The notes: generated by a model not told the origin, from the letters alone. Numbered from the stretch's first letter, positions 17,083 through 25,751 are shown. The stretch: DNA of 45,431 nucleotides from JBFMEX01 sp040752215 (GCA_040752215.1 JBFMEX010000082.1:1-45431); one strand, 5' to 3'. A program made the numbers and translations.

Positions 17083-17757
17083 TCACTGCTGCAGCGCGGC
17101 AAGACCGGCGGGCAGTGCCGCGAAGCCGCGCACGATCATATCGGCGCCGAGCTCAGTGACATCGCCGTGGCTGTAGCCGTGGGCGAGCAGGATCACAGGC
17201 AGGCCGGCGGAGCGTGCCGCGCCGACGTCGGCGGCGCTGTCACCGACCATGACGGCGTCGGCAGCGGTGACGCCGAGATCGGCGAGTGCAATGGCGAGCA
17301 TGTCGGGGGCCGGCTTCAGCGCGCGGCCCGGCAGGCTGCCGACGATGCTCGTCAGCAGCGGCGCCAGGCCGAGCTCGGCCAGCATCGCGCGCGAGATGTC
17401 GTCGGGCTTGTTGGTGACCACGGCGAGCTTGCGCCCCTGCTCGGCCAGTTGGGCCAACGCCGCGCCCGCATCGGGGAACAGCGGCGAATGCCGGCACGGC
17501 GCCGCACGATAGACGACGAGGAACTCCGCGAGCAGCGCGTCGATCAGACCGGGCTCGTCGCCGATACCGAGCCGCGTTGTCGCCCGCTCGATCAGCCGCC
17601 GGACGCCGCCGCCGACCATGTCGGCGACAGTCGCCGTCTCGAACGCGCCGAGCTTGCGCGCAGCGAGCACGTCGTTGAGCGCGGCAGCGATCCCGCCGAC
17701 ACTGTCGACCAGAGTGCCGTCGAGATCGAACAGGACCGCGCGCCCGTTGTGATTCAT
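17083..17757 (-). CDS. gph: Phosphoglycolate phosphatase, HAD superfamily
   Basis: A 224-residue HAD hydrolase. Motif I is FDLDGTLVDS with D11 as nucleophile and D13 as acid/base. Motif II is VVTNKPDD, the conserved lysine is in RALKPAPD, and motif IV is VMVGDSAADV. Length and the TNKP motif fit the Gph group, which dephosphorylates 2-phosphoglycolate. The ATG at 17757 overlaps the pgk stop in ATGA, so translation is coupled. Placement with pgk and tkt fits a carbon-fixation or photorespiration salvage role, which is inference; the HAD family is promiscuous. A longer in-frame start at 18027 would lie inside pgk. Confidence 0.88.
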   Translation of the reverse strand: MNHNGRAVLFDLDGTLVDSVGGIAAALNDVLAARKLGAFETATVADMVGGGVRRLIERATTRLGIGDEPGLIDALLAEFLVVYRAAPCRHSPLFPDAGAALAQLAEQGRKLAVVTNKPDDISRAMLAELGLAPLLTSIVGSLPGRALKPAPDMLAIALADLGVTAADAVMVGDSAADVGAARSAGLPVILLAHGYSHGDVTELGADMIVRGFAALPAGLAALQQ

Positions 17758-18962
17758 GCGGCCTTGCTCATCAACGCCACCACACCCGGCAGCTCCCGGC
17801 CCTCGAGCCACTCGAGGAAGGCGCCACCGGCCGTCGACACGTAGGTGAAGTCGTCGGTCACGCCGGCCGCATTGAGCGCCGCGACCGTGTCGCCGCCGCC
17901 GGCCACAGAGACCAGCTGGCCAGCCTTGGTGAGACGCGCCGCCTCGCGCGCGAGCGCAAAAGTGCCGGTGCCGAACGGCGCGATCTCGAAAGCGCCCATC
18001 GGTCCGTTCCACAACAGCGTGCGGCACGAGCCGAGCACGCCGACGAGGTGGGCGACCGACTTCGGACCGACGTCGAGGATCATCTGGTCGGCGGGCACGG
18101 CCGCGATGTCGACAGCTCTGGAGGCCGCACCTTCCTTGAACTCCCCGGCGACGATGCCGTCGACGGGAAGCAGGATCTCGCAGCCCGCCGCGGTGGCCTT
18201 GGCCATGATCTCGCGTGCCGTCGCGGCGAGATCGGGCTCGGCCAGCGACTTGCCGATCGCCACGCCCTGCGCCAGCAGGAACGTGTTGGCCATGCCGCCG
18301 CCGATGATCAGCTTGTCGACCTTGGCGACGAGGTTGGTCAGGATCGGGATCTTGGTCGACACCTTGGCGCCGCCGACGACGGCCGCAGTCGGCCGCTTGG
18401 GCACCTCGAGCGCCGCCGTCAGCGCGTTGATCTCCGCCTGCATCGTCGGACCCGCATAGGACGGCAGGATGTGCGTGATCCCCTCGACGGAGGCATGCGC
18501 GCGGTGCGCGCTGGAGAACGCCTCGCCGACGAACACGTCACCCATCCGCGCCAGCGTCCTGGCGAAATCGGGATCGTTCTTCTCCTCGCCCTTGTGGAAG
18601 CGCAGGTTCTCGAGCACTGCCACCTCGCCGGCAGCCATCGCAGCCACCGCCGCCTCGGCCTCGGCGCCGACGCAATCGGGCACGAAGCGCACGGCACGGC
18701 CGAGCACGGCGGCGAGCTTGTCGGCGACCGGCTTCAGGGTGAACTCGGGATCGGGCCCACCTTTCGGGCGGCCGAAGTGCGACATCAGCACGACCTTGGC
18801 CCCCTTGCCGGCCAGATCCTCGATGCAGGGCGCGAGCCGCTCGATGCGCGTCGCGTCCGTCACCTTGCCGTTCTTGACCGGCACGTTGAGATCGGCGCGC
18901 ACCAGCACGCGCTTGCCTTTGACGTCGACGCCGTCGATCGTTCTGAGCTTGCCGATTGCCAT
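17754..18962 (-). CDS. pgk: Phosphoglycerate kinase
   Basis: A full-length 402-residue enzyme. The N-terminal RVLVRADLNVPV, the substrate-binding HFGRPKGG, the nucleotide domain with VVGGAKVSTKI, and the glycine-rich LLWNGPMGAFE and SVAGGGDTVAAL loops are all in order. It transfers phosphate between 1,3-bisphosphoglycerate and ADP/ATP in glycolysis, gluconeogenesis and the Calvin cycle. GAGGGG precedes the ATG. It lies 146 bases after tkt and overlaps gph by four bases. In many alphaproteobacteria gap sits between tkt and pgk; here it does not. Confidence 0.98.
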   Translation of the reverse strand: MAIGKLRTIDGVDVKGKRVLVRADLNVPVKNGKVTDATRIERLAPCIEDLAGKGAKVVLMSHFGRPKGGPDPEFTLKPVADKLAAVLGRAVRFVPDCVGAEAEAAVAAMAAGEVAVLENLRFHKGEEKNDPDFARTLARMGDVFVGEAFSSAHRAHASVEGITHILPSYAGPTMQAEINALTAALEVPKRPTAAVVGGAKVSTKIPILTNLVAKVDKLIIGGGMANTFLLAQGVAIGKSLAEPDLAATAREIMAKATAAGCEILLPVDGIVAGEFKEGAASRAVDIAAVPADQMILDVGPKSVAHLVGVLGSCRTLLWNGPMGAFEIAPFGTGTFALAREAARLTKAGQLVSVAGGGDTVAALNAAGVTDDFTYVSTAGGAFLEWLEGRELPGVVALMSKAA

Positions 18963-19108
18963 TGAGGATGCCCCTCGCCTGAGCCTGAGACGTGCCGGAA
19001 CTTGGTGCTGCGCTTAGCCGGAGCGGCCTCGGCGCGCAAGGTGATACGGCGGCGCAAGAGCCGGCCTAAATCGATCGTTAAGGGGCCGGCTCAATCGACG
19101 TCGCTCGC

Positions 19109-21133
19109 TCAGCTCGACGTCGCGAGCGAGCGCGCCACCTCGACGATGCGATCGGCCGTGATCCCGAAGTGCTTGTAGACGTCGGCGATCGGCGCCGAGG
19201 CGCCGAAGTCGCTCATGCCGACGAAGCTGTCGGACGGGCGCAGCCATTCCGACCAGCCCTGCGCCACCGCCGCCTCGATGCCGACGCGTGGCGCGGCGCC
19301 GAGCACCTCTTCGCGGTAGGCCGCGTCCTGGCGCCGGAACAGCTCGAAGCTCGGCATCGACACCACCGCCGCGGCGACACCCGCCGCCTCGAGCTTGGCC
19401 GCCGCCTCGGCCGCGAGGCCGACCTCGGAGCCGGTCGCGATCAGCGTCACCGCGCGCTTGCCGCCCTTCGGCTCGGAGATAACATAGGCACCTTTCGCCG
19501 ATAGGTTGCCGCCCGCCGCGGTGCCGCGCAGATTGGTCGGCACCGCCTGGCGGGTCAGTGCGAGGATCGAAGGCGTCTCGGTCGCGCCGAGCGCAAGCTC
19601 CCAGCACTCCGCGGTCTCGACCGCGTCCGCAGGGCGCATCACCAGCACGTTGGGGATCGCCCTGAGGCTCGCCAGATGCTCGACCGGCTGATGGGTCGGG
19701 CCGTCCTCGCCGAGGCCGATCGAATCGTGCGTCATCACATAGACGACGCGCTGGCGCATCAGCGCCGAGAGGCGGATCGACGGCCGGCAGTAGTCGGCGA
19801 ACACCAGGAACGTGCCGCCGTAGGGAATGATGCCGCCGTGCAGGGCCATGCCGTTCATGGCCGCGGCCATGCCGTGCTCGCGCACGCCGTAGTGAATGTA
19901 GTTGCCGGAGAAGCTGCCGGGCGCCACCGACGTGTGGTGCTTGGTGCGTGTGCCGTTGGAGCCGGTGAGATCGGCCGAGCCGCCGATGAGCTCCGGCACG
20001 GCCGGCACCAGCTTCTCGAGCGTCAGCTGCGACCACACACGGGTCGCGCGCTTGGCGGTGTCGGCGATGAATGCGGCCTTGGCCTCGGCGATCGCCGCCG
20101 CCACCGCCGCCTCGCGACCGGCTGCCGCCGGGCTCGCCAGCAGCGCCTTCTTGGCCGCATCGGCCTTGGCGAAGCGCCCCTTCCACTCGGCGTGGGCCTT
20201 GGCGCCGCGGCTTCCGGCGGCACGCCATGCGGCGAGCACGTCGGCCGGAATCACAAACGGCTCGTGCGGCCAACCGAGCTTCTCGCGCGCACCCTTGATC
20301 TCCTCGGCGCCGAGCGGCTCGCCGTGGGTCGACGACTTGCCGGCCTTGGTCGGCGCGCCGTAGCCGATCACGGTCTTGCAGGCAATCAGCCACGGCTTGG
20401 AGCCGTCGGCCTTGGCCCTGGCGATGGCGCCGGCAATGGCGCTGGCATCGTGGCCGTCGATGCGCATCGTATTCCAGCCCGAGGCGGTGAAGCGAGCGAG
20501 CTGGTCGTCCGAAACGGCGAGGCTCGTCGCGCCGTCGATCGAGATCGCGTTGTCGTCGAAGAACACGATCAGCTTGCCGAGGCCCAAATGGCCGGCGAGC
20601 GAGATCGCCTCGTGGCTGATGCCCTCCATCAGGCAGCCGTCGCCGGCGATCGCGTAGGTATAGTGGTCGACGAGATCGGCGCCGAGGCGCGCCGCCAGCA
20701 GCCGCTCGGCCAGCGCCATGCCGACCGCGTTGGCGATGCCCTGCCCGAGCGGACCGGTGGTGGTCTCGATGCCGGGCGCGTGGCCGTACTCTGGATGGCC
20801 GGCGGTCATCGAGCCGAGCTGGCGGAAGCGCTTCAGCTGCTCCATGTCCATGCCTGGATAGCCGGTGAGGTGCAGCAGCGCGTAAAGCAGCATCGAGCCG
20901 TGTCCGGCCGACAGCACGAAGCGATCGCGGTTGGCCCAGTTGGGATCGGCGGGATCGAAATTCAGCGTGTCGCGGAACAGAACCGTCGCCACATCGGCCA
21001 TGCCCATTGGCATGCCAGGATGGCCCGACTTCGCCTTCTCGACCGCATCCATGGCGAGCGCGCGGATGGCATTGGCCATATCTTTGTGCGCAACCGCCCC
21101 GGCAGTTGCGCCCGCCCTCTGCGCCTCACCCAT
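19109..21133 (-). CDS. tkt: Transketolase
   Basis: A 674-residue transketolase. The N-terminal SGHPGMPMGMA, the thiamine pyrophosphate motif beginning GDGCLMEG, and the catalytic glutamate in YGVREHGMAAAMNG are present. All three domains (PP, Pyr and C-terminal) are intact, ending with the GIEAAVAQGW region. It shifts two-carbon units in the pentose phosphate and Calvin cycles. GGGAGGA precedes the ATG at 21133. pgk and gph follow on the same strand, suggesting a shared transcript for central carbon metabolism. Confidence 0.97.
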   Translation of the reverse strand: MGEAQRAGATAGAVAHKDMANAIRALAMDAVEKAKSGHPGMPMGMADVATVLFRDTLNFDPADPNWANRDRFVLSAGHGSMLLYALLHLTGYPGMDMEQLKRFRQLGSMTAGHPEYGHAPGIETTTGPLGQGIANAVGMALAERLLAARLGADLVDHYTYAIAGDGCLMEGISHEAISLAGHLGLGKLIVFFDDNAISIDGATSLAVSDDQLARFTASGWNTMRIDGHDASAIAGAIARAKADGSKPWLIACKTVIGYGAPTKAGKSSTHGEPLGAEEIKGAREKLGWPHEPFVIPADVLAAWRAAGSRGAKAHAEWKGRFAKADAAKKALLASPAAAGREAAVAAAIAEAKAAFIADTAKRATRVWSQLTLEKLVPAVPELIGGSADLTGSNGTRTKHHTSVAPGSFSGNYIHYGVREHGMAAAMNGMALHGGIIPYGGTFLVFADYCRPSIRLSALMRQRVVYVMTHDSIGLGEDGPTHQPVEHLASLRAIPNVLVMRPADAVETAECWELALGATETPSILALTRQAVPTNLRGTAAGGNLSAKGAYVISEPKGGKRAVTLIATGSEVGLAAEAAAKLEAAGVAAAVVSMPSFELFRRQDAAYREEVLGAAPRVGIEAAVAQGWSEWLRPSDSFVGMSDFGASAPIADVYKHFGITADRIVEVARSLATSS

Positions 21134-21230
21134 GCTGTCCTCCCAGTTGCTCGTTGGCCCGGCGACAATTCCGGCCGGAAAGCATTAGAGAGGGGAATTG
21201 GCGACGTCTACCGTACGTGCTGCCGCACCT

Positions 21231-22130
21231 TCACTGCGTGGCATACAGAAGGGCCGCGACCTCCGCCGCCGTCGGCAGCCCAGCGCGCGCGCCGAGACGC
21301 CGGCACTTCAATGCCGCCACGGCGGCGGCGAAGCGCGCGCACTCCGCCTCGTCGCGTCCCTCGGCGAGGGCGAGCGCGTAGGCGCCGTGGAAGGCGTCGC
21401 CCGCTCCCGTCGTATCGACCACCTGCACCGGAAAGGCGCGCTGCCGACCGCTGCCGTTCGCGCCGAGCCACGTGTAGCCCTCGCCGCCCCTGGTCACGCC
21501 AGCATGCCGCGGCCCGAGCGCCCGGACGATCGCGAGCCGCGCGAGATCGTCACCCGGTCCGGCCAGCTCGTCGAGCGCCGCCGCGGAGAGGATCGCATAG
21601 TCGGCGAGCGCGATCTGGACGCGAAGGTCGCCACCGCCCCCCGGATCGGCATCGAGCACGGTCGCCACGCCGGCGGCGCGCGCCCGTGCGAACGCGAGCC
21701 GCGTCGCCTCCAGCCAACGACCGTCGGAGAGGACGACGCTCGCTGCGTCGATCCGCGCGATCGGCAGCCACCCGGCGTCCATCGACATCGCGTGATCGCG
21801 CTCGCCGACGATCAGCCGCTCGCCGCGGGCATCGACGATCACTGCGGCGGTCGACGAGCGCCGGCCGGGGAAGGCGCGCACATGGGTCGTGTCGACCCGA
21901 TCGGCCTCGAGAGAGGCACGAATGCTCTGACCTGCGGCGTCCTCGCCGATCCGGCTCCACAGTTCGACCAATCCGCCGAGCCGGCCGATCGCTGCGGCCG
22001 CGTTGGCCGCCATGCCGCCGCCGGCATCGACGTGCTCGAGCGCGCGCACCTTGCCTGGGGCCGGCGGCAGGCTCTCGATCCGGTAGACATGGTCGAGCGC
22101 CGCATGGCCGATGACGACGATCGGCCTCAC
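21231..22130 (-). CDS. PfkB/ribokinase-family sugar kinase
   Basis: A 299-residue PfkB-family kinase. The N-terminal GGGMAANAAAAIGRLGG is the sugar-binding signature. DTTGAGDAFHGAY at 239-251 is signature 2, with the catalytic base D245 and the anion hole. The sugar is not predictable from sequence; ribokinase, fructokinase, tagatose-phosphate and sulfofructose kinases all share this layout. The ATG at 22130 overlaps the antiporter stop in ATGA, an unusual pairing with an ion transporter. Confidence 0.87.
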   Translation of the reverse strand: MRPIVVIGHAALDHVYRIESLPPAPGKVRALEHVDAGGGMAANAAAAIGRLGGLVELWSRIGEDAAGQSIRASLEADRVDTTHVRAFPGRRSSTAAVIVDARGERLIVGERDHAMSMDAGWLPIARIDAASVVLSDGRWLEATRLAFARARAAGVATVLDADPGGGGDLRVQIALADYAILSAAALDELAGPGDDLARLAIVRALGPRHAGVTRGGEGYTWLGANGSGRQRAFPVQVVDTTGAGDAFHGAYALALAEGRDEAECARFAAAVAALKCRRLGARAGLPTAAEVAALLYATQ

Positions 22131-23965
22131 GCGGCCGTCTCCTTCCGCTTTCCCGCCTCGACGCTGGCCTTGTTATCGGCGGCGGCCCGCTCGGCCGCGT
22201 CCTCAGCGAACAGCTGCGCCAAGGTCTCGGTGTCGGTGCGCGCCTTGGCCTGCAGCTTCTCCACGTCGCTGTAGAACTTGTAGTCGCTCTTGAGGCGGCG
22301 CTCGTCGTGCGCCTCGAACACCGCGACCAGCCGCTCGGCCTCCTTGTGCGGCGTGCCGAGCCCGATCAGCACCTGCCGCGTAATCTCCAGGGCCGAGAGG
22401 AACGTCTCGCGCTCGAACGTCGTGATGCCGAGGTCGAGCAGGCGCAATGCGTGATTGCGGTTGCGGGCACGGGCATAGATCGGCAGCTCGGGATAGGCGC
22501 TCTTGACGAACGCGGCGGTGCGCATCGACGCCTCGACGTCGTCGATCGCCAGCACCAGCGCGCGCGCCTTCTCCGCCTGCGCTGCAGCGAGGATCTCCGG
22601 TCGGCTGGCGTCGCCGTAGAACGCTTTCGCGCCGAATCCCTTCACCAGCTCGACCTGCTCGGCGTTGATGTCGAGCGCCGTGAATGCGATGCCCTTGGCG
22701 CGGAGCACGCGGGCGACGATCTGACCGAAGCGGCCGAAGCCCGCGATGATGACGTGATCCTCGGCGACCGGCAGCTGGTCGTAGGCCGCCAACGCCGGCG
22801 TCGCCAGTCCGGCGAGCCACTGCTCGACCGTCAACAGCAGCGGCGTCGCCGCCATGCTGAGCGTGACCACGACGAACAGCACCTCGCCGGTGGTTGCATC
22901 GAGCACGCCGCCCGACAGCCCGGCCCCGAACAGCAGGAACGCGAACTCGCCGCCCTGGCTGAGCGCCAGCCCGAGCCGGCGCGACGGCCGTCGCTCGAGC
23001 CCGTACCAGCGACCGAGCCCGTACAGCACCAGCGCCTTGATCGCCACCAGACCGGCCACGAACGCACCGATCTCGATCCAGTGCTCCTCGACCAGCCCGA
23101 GGTTCAAAGACATGCCGACGGCGGTGAAGAACAGGCCGAGCAGCAAGCCCTGGAACGGCTGGATGTCGGCCTCGAGCTGGTGGCGATAGGAGCTTTCGGC
23201 GAGCAGCGCCCCGGCGACGAACGCCCCGAGCGAGGCCGACAGCCCCGCCTGCTGCATGCCGATCGTCACCACCACTACGGTCAGCAGCGCAGCCGCCGTC
23301 ATCGCCTCCTTGACCCGCGTCGCGGCCACCAGGCGAAACAGCCGGTCGAGCACGAAGTATCCGATCAGCACCACGCCGGCGATGGTCGCGAGCGCCTTGC
23401 CCGCCGCCGCCAGATCCATCCCCGGCGCCGAGGTCTTGCTTGCGATGGCGAACAGCGGCGCCAGCGCGATCAGCGGAATGGCGGCGAGGTCCTGGAACAG
23501 CAGCACCGCGAACGCCAGCCGGCCGTGCCGCGCCCTGAGCTCGCCGGTTTCCTCCAGCACCTGCAGCGCGAACGCGGTCGAGGACAGCGCCAGCGCCAGG
23601 CCGATGAACAGCGCCGTCTGCCAGGCCTCGCCGAGCACCAGCGTAATAACCGCCAGCGCCAGCGCGCTGAGCACCAGCTGCGCGCCGCCGAGGCCGAAGA
23701 TGCTGGTCCGCATCGCCCACAGCCGCATCGGCTTCAGCTCGAGCCCGATCAGGAACAACAGCAGCACGACGCCGAATTCGGCGAAATGCAGGAACTCCTT
23801 GGCCTTGTAGTCGGAGAAGACGACGCCGAGGGCATAGGGGCCGAGCGCGATGCCGGCCACCAGATAGCCGAGCACAGTGCCGATCCCGAGCCAGCGAGCC
23901 AGCACCGGCGCCAAGGCCAGCGCGGCCAGCAGGGCCGCCAGATCGGCCAGCGTCACGTATGGCAT
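22127..23965 (-). CDS. Monovalent cation:proton antiporter-2 with RCK domain (KefB/KefC-like)
   Basis: A 612-residue CPA2 antiporter. The N-terminal 380 residues form the membrane domain, with GLELKPMRLW and the core LLFQDLAAIPL typical of Kef proteins. A TrkA-N/RCK domain begins near 403 with HVIIAGFGRFGQIVARVL, the NAD-binding glycine motif. A charged C-terminal tail of about 60 residues follows. By family, it effluxes K+ with H+ exchange and is gated by nucleotide or glutathione adducts during electrophile stress. No KefF/KefG-type ancillary oxidoreductase is adjacent. It is co-translated with the PfkB-family kinase gene downstream. Confidence 0.9.
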   Translation of the reverse strand: MPYVTLADLAALLAALALAPVLARWLGIGTVLGYLVAGIALGPYALGVVFSDYKAKEFLHFAEFGVVLLLFLIGLELKPMRLWAMRTSIFGLGGAQLVLSALALAVITLVLGEAWQTALFIGLALALSSTAFALQVLEETGELRARHGRLAFAVLLFQDLAAIPLIALAPLFAIASKTSAPGMDLAAAGKALATIAGVVLIGYFVLDRLFRLVAATRVKEAMTAAALLTVVVVTIGMQQAGLSASLGAFVAGALLAESSYRHQLEADIQPFQGLLLGLFFTAVGMSLNLGLVEEHWIEIGAFVAGLVAIKALVLYGLGRWYGLERRPSRRLGLALSQGGEFAFLLFGAGLSGGVLDATTGEVLFVVVTLSMAATPLLLTVEQWLAGLATPALAAYDQLPVAEDHVIIAGFGRFGQIVARVLRAKGIAFTALDINAEQVELVKGFGAKAFYGDASRPEILAAAQAEKARALVLAIDDVEASMRTAAFVKSAYPELPIYARARNRNHALRLLDLGITTFERETFLSALEITRQVLIGLGTPHKEAERLVAVFEAHDERRLKSDYKFYSDVEKLQAKARTDTETLAQLFAEDAAERAAADNKASVEAGKRKETAA

Positions 23966-24413
23966 CGGCTCCGTCCTCCCAATGTTTCCCGACCTCCGTC
24001 AGGCCGACCCTCGCTGCCGCGCGCCCGACAGATCCGATCCCACGGCTCTGGCGTAGTGATGGCGTATGCAGCGAGGGTCCATTATGGTTCAATCGATGGA
24101 CATCCAAACGTGAAGCCCGACCGCACGATTCGCCAACACCACACGAGCCGCAGCAATGGCCGACCTCGCAAGACGCGTCGCGACAGCGGCCGACGCCGAG
24201 GCCCCCGGCCACCTTTTGAAACCTGGGCGCCGCGCGTCAAATCCTACATGATGCGCCAGGGCGCGGCTGTGGCCACCGCCGAGGAGCCGGTGCAGGAGAC
24301 CAAGGTCGATCGGGGTGCACCGGCCTGATCGCCAGCATAGAGAAGTTCCGCAACAAATCGCTGCTCAACCGTCTGATCCAGCCGCGCACCGGCATTTAGC
24401 GAGGAGACGGGAT
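23966..24413. other. Intergenic region of 448 bases with a possible gene remnant
   Basis: The left part should contain the promoter of the antiporter gene, though I could not place its elements. The right part, from about 24156, contains short coding-like segments in three frames, listed as a possible pseudogene. No RNA gene is recognised here. Confidence 0.4.
24156..24399 (+). pseudogene. Possible frameshifted gene remnant before the SDR gene
   Basis: Three coding-like segments follow one another in different frames. MADLARRVATAADAEAPG starts at the ATG at 24156 and hits a stop at 24249-24251. WAPRVKSYMMRQG continuing to VDRGAPA ends at the stop 24326-24328. A third frame from 24322 reads GLIASIEKFRNKSLLNRL, continues six residues and stops at 24397-24399. 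Removing or adding single bases would join the last two smoothly. The last stop is 14 bases before the SDR start, as in an operon. I do not recognise the parent gene, and chance similarity to coding sequence is possible in such GC-rich DNA. Confidence 0.3.
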
Positions 24414-25181
24414 ATGACGCAATCACTACCCTGGAGGACGGCCTGGATCACCGGCGCGAGCAGCGGCATCGGCCGCCAGGTGGCAATCGACCTCGCCCGC
24501 GCCGGGGTCCACGTGGCCGCCTCGGCGCGGAGCGCGGACAAGCTCTCCGAGTTGGCCGCCACCGAGGCGGGCATCACCGCCTACCCGCTCGACGTGACCG
24601 ATCTCGCCGCCGTGCGCGCGGTGGCGGCGCGGATCGCGGCCGAGCTCGGCAGCATCGATCTCGCGCTGCTCAATGCCGGCGTGTGGCACCCGATGGGGGC
24701 CTCCGACCTCGACGTCGAGCGGATCGCCCAGTCGATGGCGGTGAACTTCCAGGGCATCGTCAACGCACTCGATCCGCTCGTGCCGATGATGAGCACGCGC
24801 GGCAGCGGGCACCTCGCGCTCGTCGGCTCGGTCGCCGGCTACCGCGGGCTGCCCAGGGCCGTCGCCTATGCGCCAAGCAAAGCGGCGGTCATTGCGCTGG
24901 CCGAGACACTCTACCCCGATCTCGCGCGCAAGGGCGTCGGGGTGAGCCTCATCAATCCGGGCTTCGTCGACACGCCGATGACTGCGGTGAACGAATTCCC
25001 GATGCCCTTCATCGTTCCGGTCGAGGAGGCTTCACGCCGGGTCGTCGCCGGGCTCGCGAAGGGCAAGTTCGAGATAGCATTCCCCTGGCAGATCGTCGCG
25101 ATATTGAAGCTCGCCCGCGTCGTGCCCTACCGCATCTTCTTCCGCTACGTACTGCCACTCGTCGCTGCCAAGCGCGATTGA
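24414..25181 (+). CDS. SDR family NAD(P)-dependent oxidoreductase
   Basis: A classical short-chain dehydrogenase of 255 residues. TGASSGIG at 13-20 binds the cofactor, LLNAG is the structural NAG motif, and the catalytic residues are Y152 and K156 in YAPSK with the serine in GSVAG. The arginine after the glycine motif and basic residues at the end of strand 2 favour NADP(H), tentatively. The C-terminal 40 residues are rich in hydrophobic and basic residues, suggesting membrane association. The ATG at 24414 follows GAGGAGA; the longer frame to 24315 lacks family resemblance. The substrate is unknown. Confidence 0.9.
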   Translation: MTQSLPWRTAWITGASSGIGRQVAIDLARAGVHVAASARSADKLSELAATEAGITAYPLDVTDLAAVRAVAARIAAELGSIDLALLNAGVWHPMGASDLDVERIAQSMAVNFQGIVNALDPLVPMMSTRGSGHLALVGSVAGYRGLPRAVAYAPSKAAVIALAETLYPDLARKGVGVSLINPGFVDTPMTAVNEFPMPFIVPVEEASRRVVAGLAKGKFEIAFPWQIVAILKLARVVPYRIFFRYVLPLVAAKRD

Positions 25182-25241
25182 GCCCCCCGCTTTGCGACGA
25201 GGTGCCGGGAGCCGCCGCCGGCGTTTTCGATTCGATAACCT

Positions 25242-25257
25242 TAACTGCCCGTTAACC
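25242..25257 (+). promoter_or_regulatory. CtrA-type binding site TTAA-N7-TTAAC
   Basis: TTAACTGCCCGTTAAC matches the alphaproteobacterial CtrA consensus TTAA-N7-TTAA exactly, including the trailing C. It lies 105 bases before the ATG of the small membrane protein at 25362. CtrA is the cell-cycle master regulator of this class. In such GC-rich DNA an exact match of eight A/T positions at the right spacing is uncommon by chance, but one site alone is not proof. Confidence 0.6.
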
Positions 25258-25361
25258 CCCCTTACGATATTCTGAACCCACGTTGGCCCGAGACTCTCTC
25301 CCAACCACGAGCCCACAGAGGCCAGCGCCGTAGGAAGCGAGTGTCCAAGAGGTCGTTCGTC

Positions 25362-25592
25362 ATGTCTCTCGATTGCGTCTCGCGTACGATAGGCAGCCTA
25401 CTCTGCATCGCCAACGCCGGGATCTTCGCCACGCTGGTGGGAATGGCCACCCTCAGCATCGGCAAGCATCACGGCATCGTGGCATGCGGCGGCAAGCTCT
25501 GCGCCGTCGTCGCCTCGAAGGCCCCCGCCAAGGCGGACCAGCCGGCTCGATTGAGCCAGCTCGCCAAGGCAACCCTCGACAAGAAGATCTAG
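25362..25592 (+). CDS. Small membrane protein of unknown function
   Basis: A 76-residue protein with one hydrophobic segment, about residues 10-33 (IGSLLCIANAGIFATLVGMA), then a short loop with two cysteines (VACGGKLCAVV) and a Lys/Ala-rich tail. It may be a single-pass membrane protein or a secreted peptide. AAGAGG nine bases before the ATG at 25362 supports this start; a GTG at 25341 is also in frame. A CtrA-type site lies upstream, and the TAG stop falls inside the arm of a palindrome. No family is recognised. Confidence 0.55.
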   Translation: MSLDCVSRTIGSLLCIANAGIFATLVGMATLSIGKHHGIVACGGKLCAVVASKAPAKADQPARLSQLAKATLDKKI

Positions 25593-25667
25593 TGTGATGA
25601 TCGAGAGGTCCGCTCCACACTTTGCGGCTCGGTCGCGAGGCGGACTTCTGGATCTCGATCACACTAG
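25589..25667. repeat. Palindromic element with 10-bp terminal inverted repeats
   Basis: CTAGTGTGAT at 25589-25598 and ATCACACTAG at 25658-25667 are perfect inverted repeats. Inside, CGAGAGGTCCGC faces GCGGACTTCTGGATCTCG as an imperfect continuation. The 79-base unit overlaps the stop codon of the small membrane protein. It could be a bidirectional terminator or a small mobile element relic; no target-site duplication is evident. Confidence 0.6.
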
Positions 25668-25686
25668 AGTCACATGCTTGGCTGGT

Positions 25687-25751
25687 GTCGTCCAGATCAC
25701 GAAATTCGTTCGACGATCGCTGCCCAACGTGACGAATTTCGCGATCACGAC
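25687..25751. repeat. Second palindrome, GATCACGAAATTCGT inverted repeat
   Basis: GATCACGAAATTCGT at 25695-25709 pairs with ACGAATTTCGCGATC at 25732-25746 (14 of 15 positions). GTCGT at 25687-25691 and ACGAC at 25747-25751 extend the arms after a 3-base bulge. It lies 20 bases after the first palindrome, and both carry GATCAC near their ends, so the two may be one compound repeat. It sits in the 260-base gap before kdsA. Confidence 0.6.

Noticed and set aside
17754..18027. Longer start for gph at 18027
   Set aside because: It would read through pgk in another frame; the HAD motif starts just after the ATG at 17757, which is coupled to the pgk stop.
22307..24328. 673-residue plus-strand open frame
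   Set aside because: It is the reverse-complement shadow of the Kef-type antiporter, with Arg/Gln/Glu-rich low-complexity translation. Only its last part may be a gene remnant.
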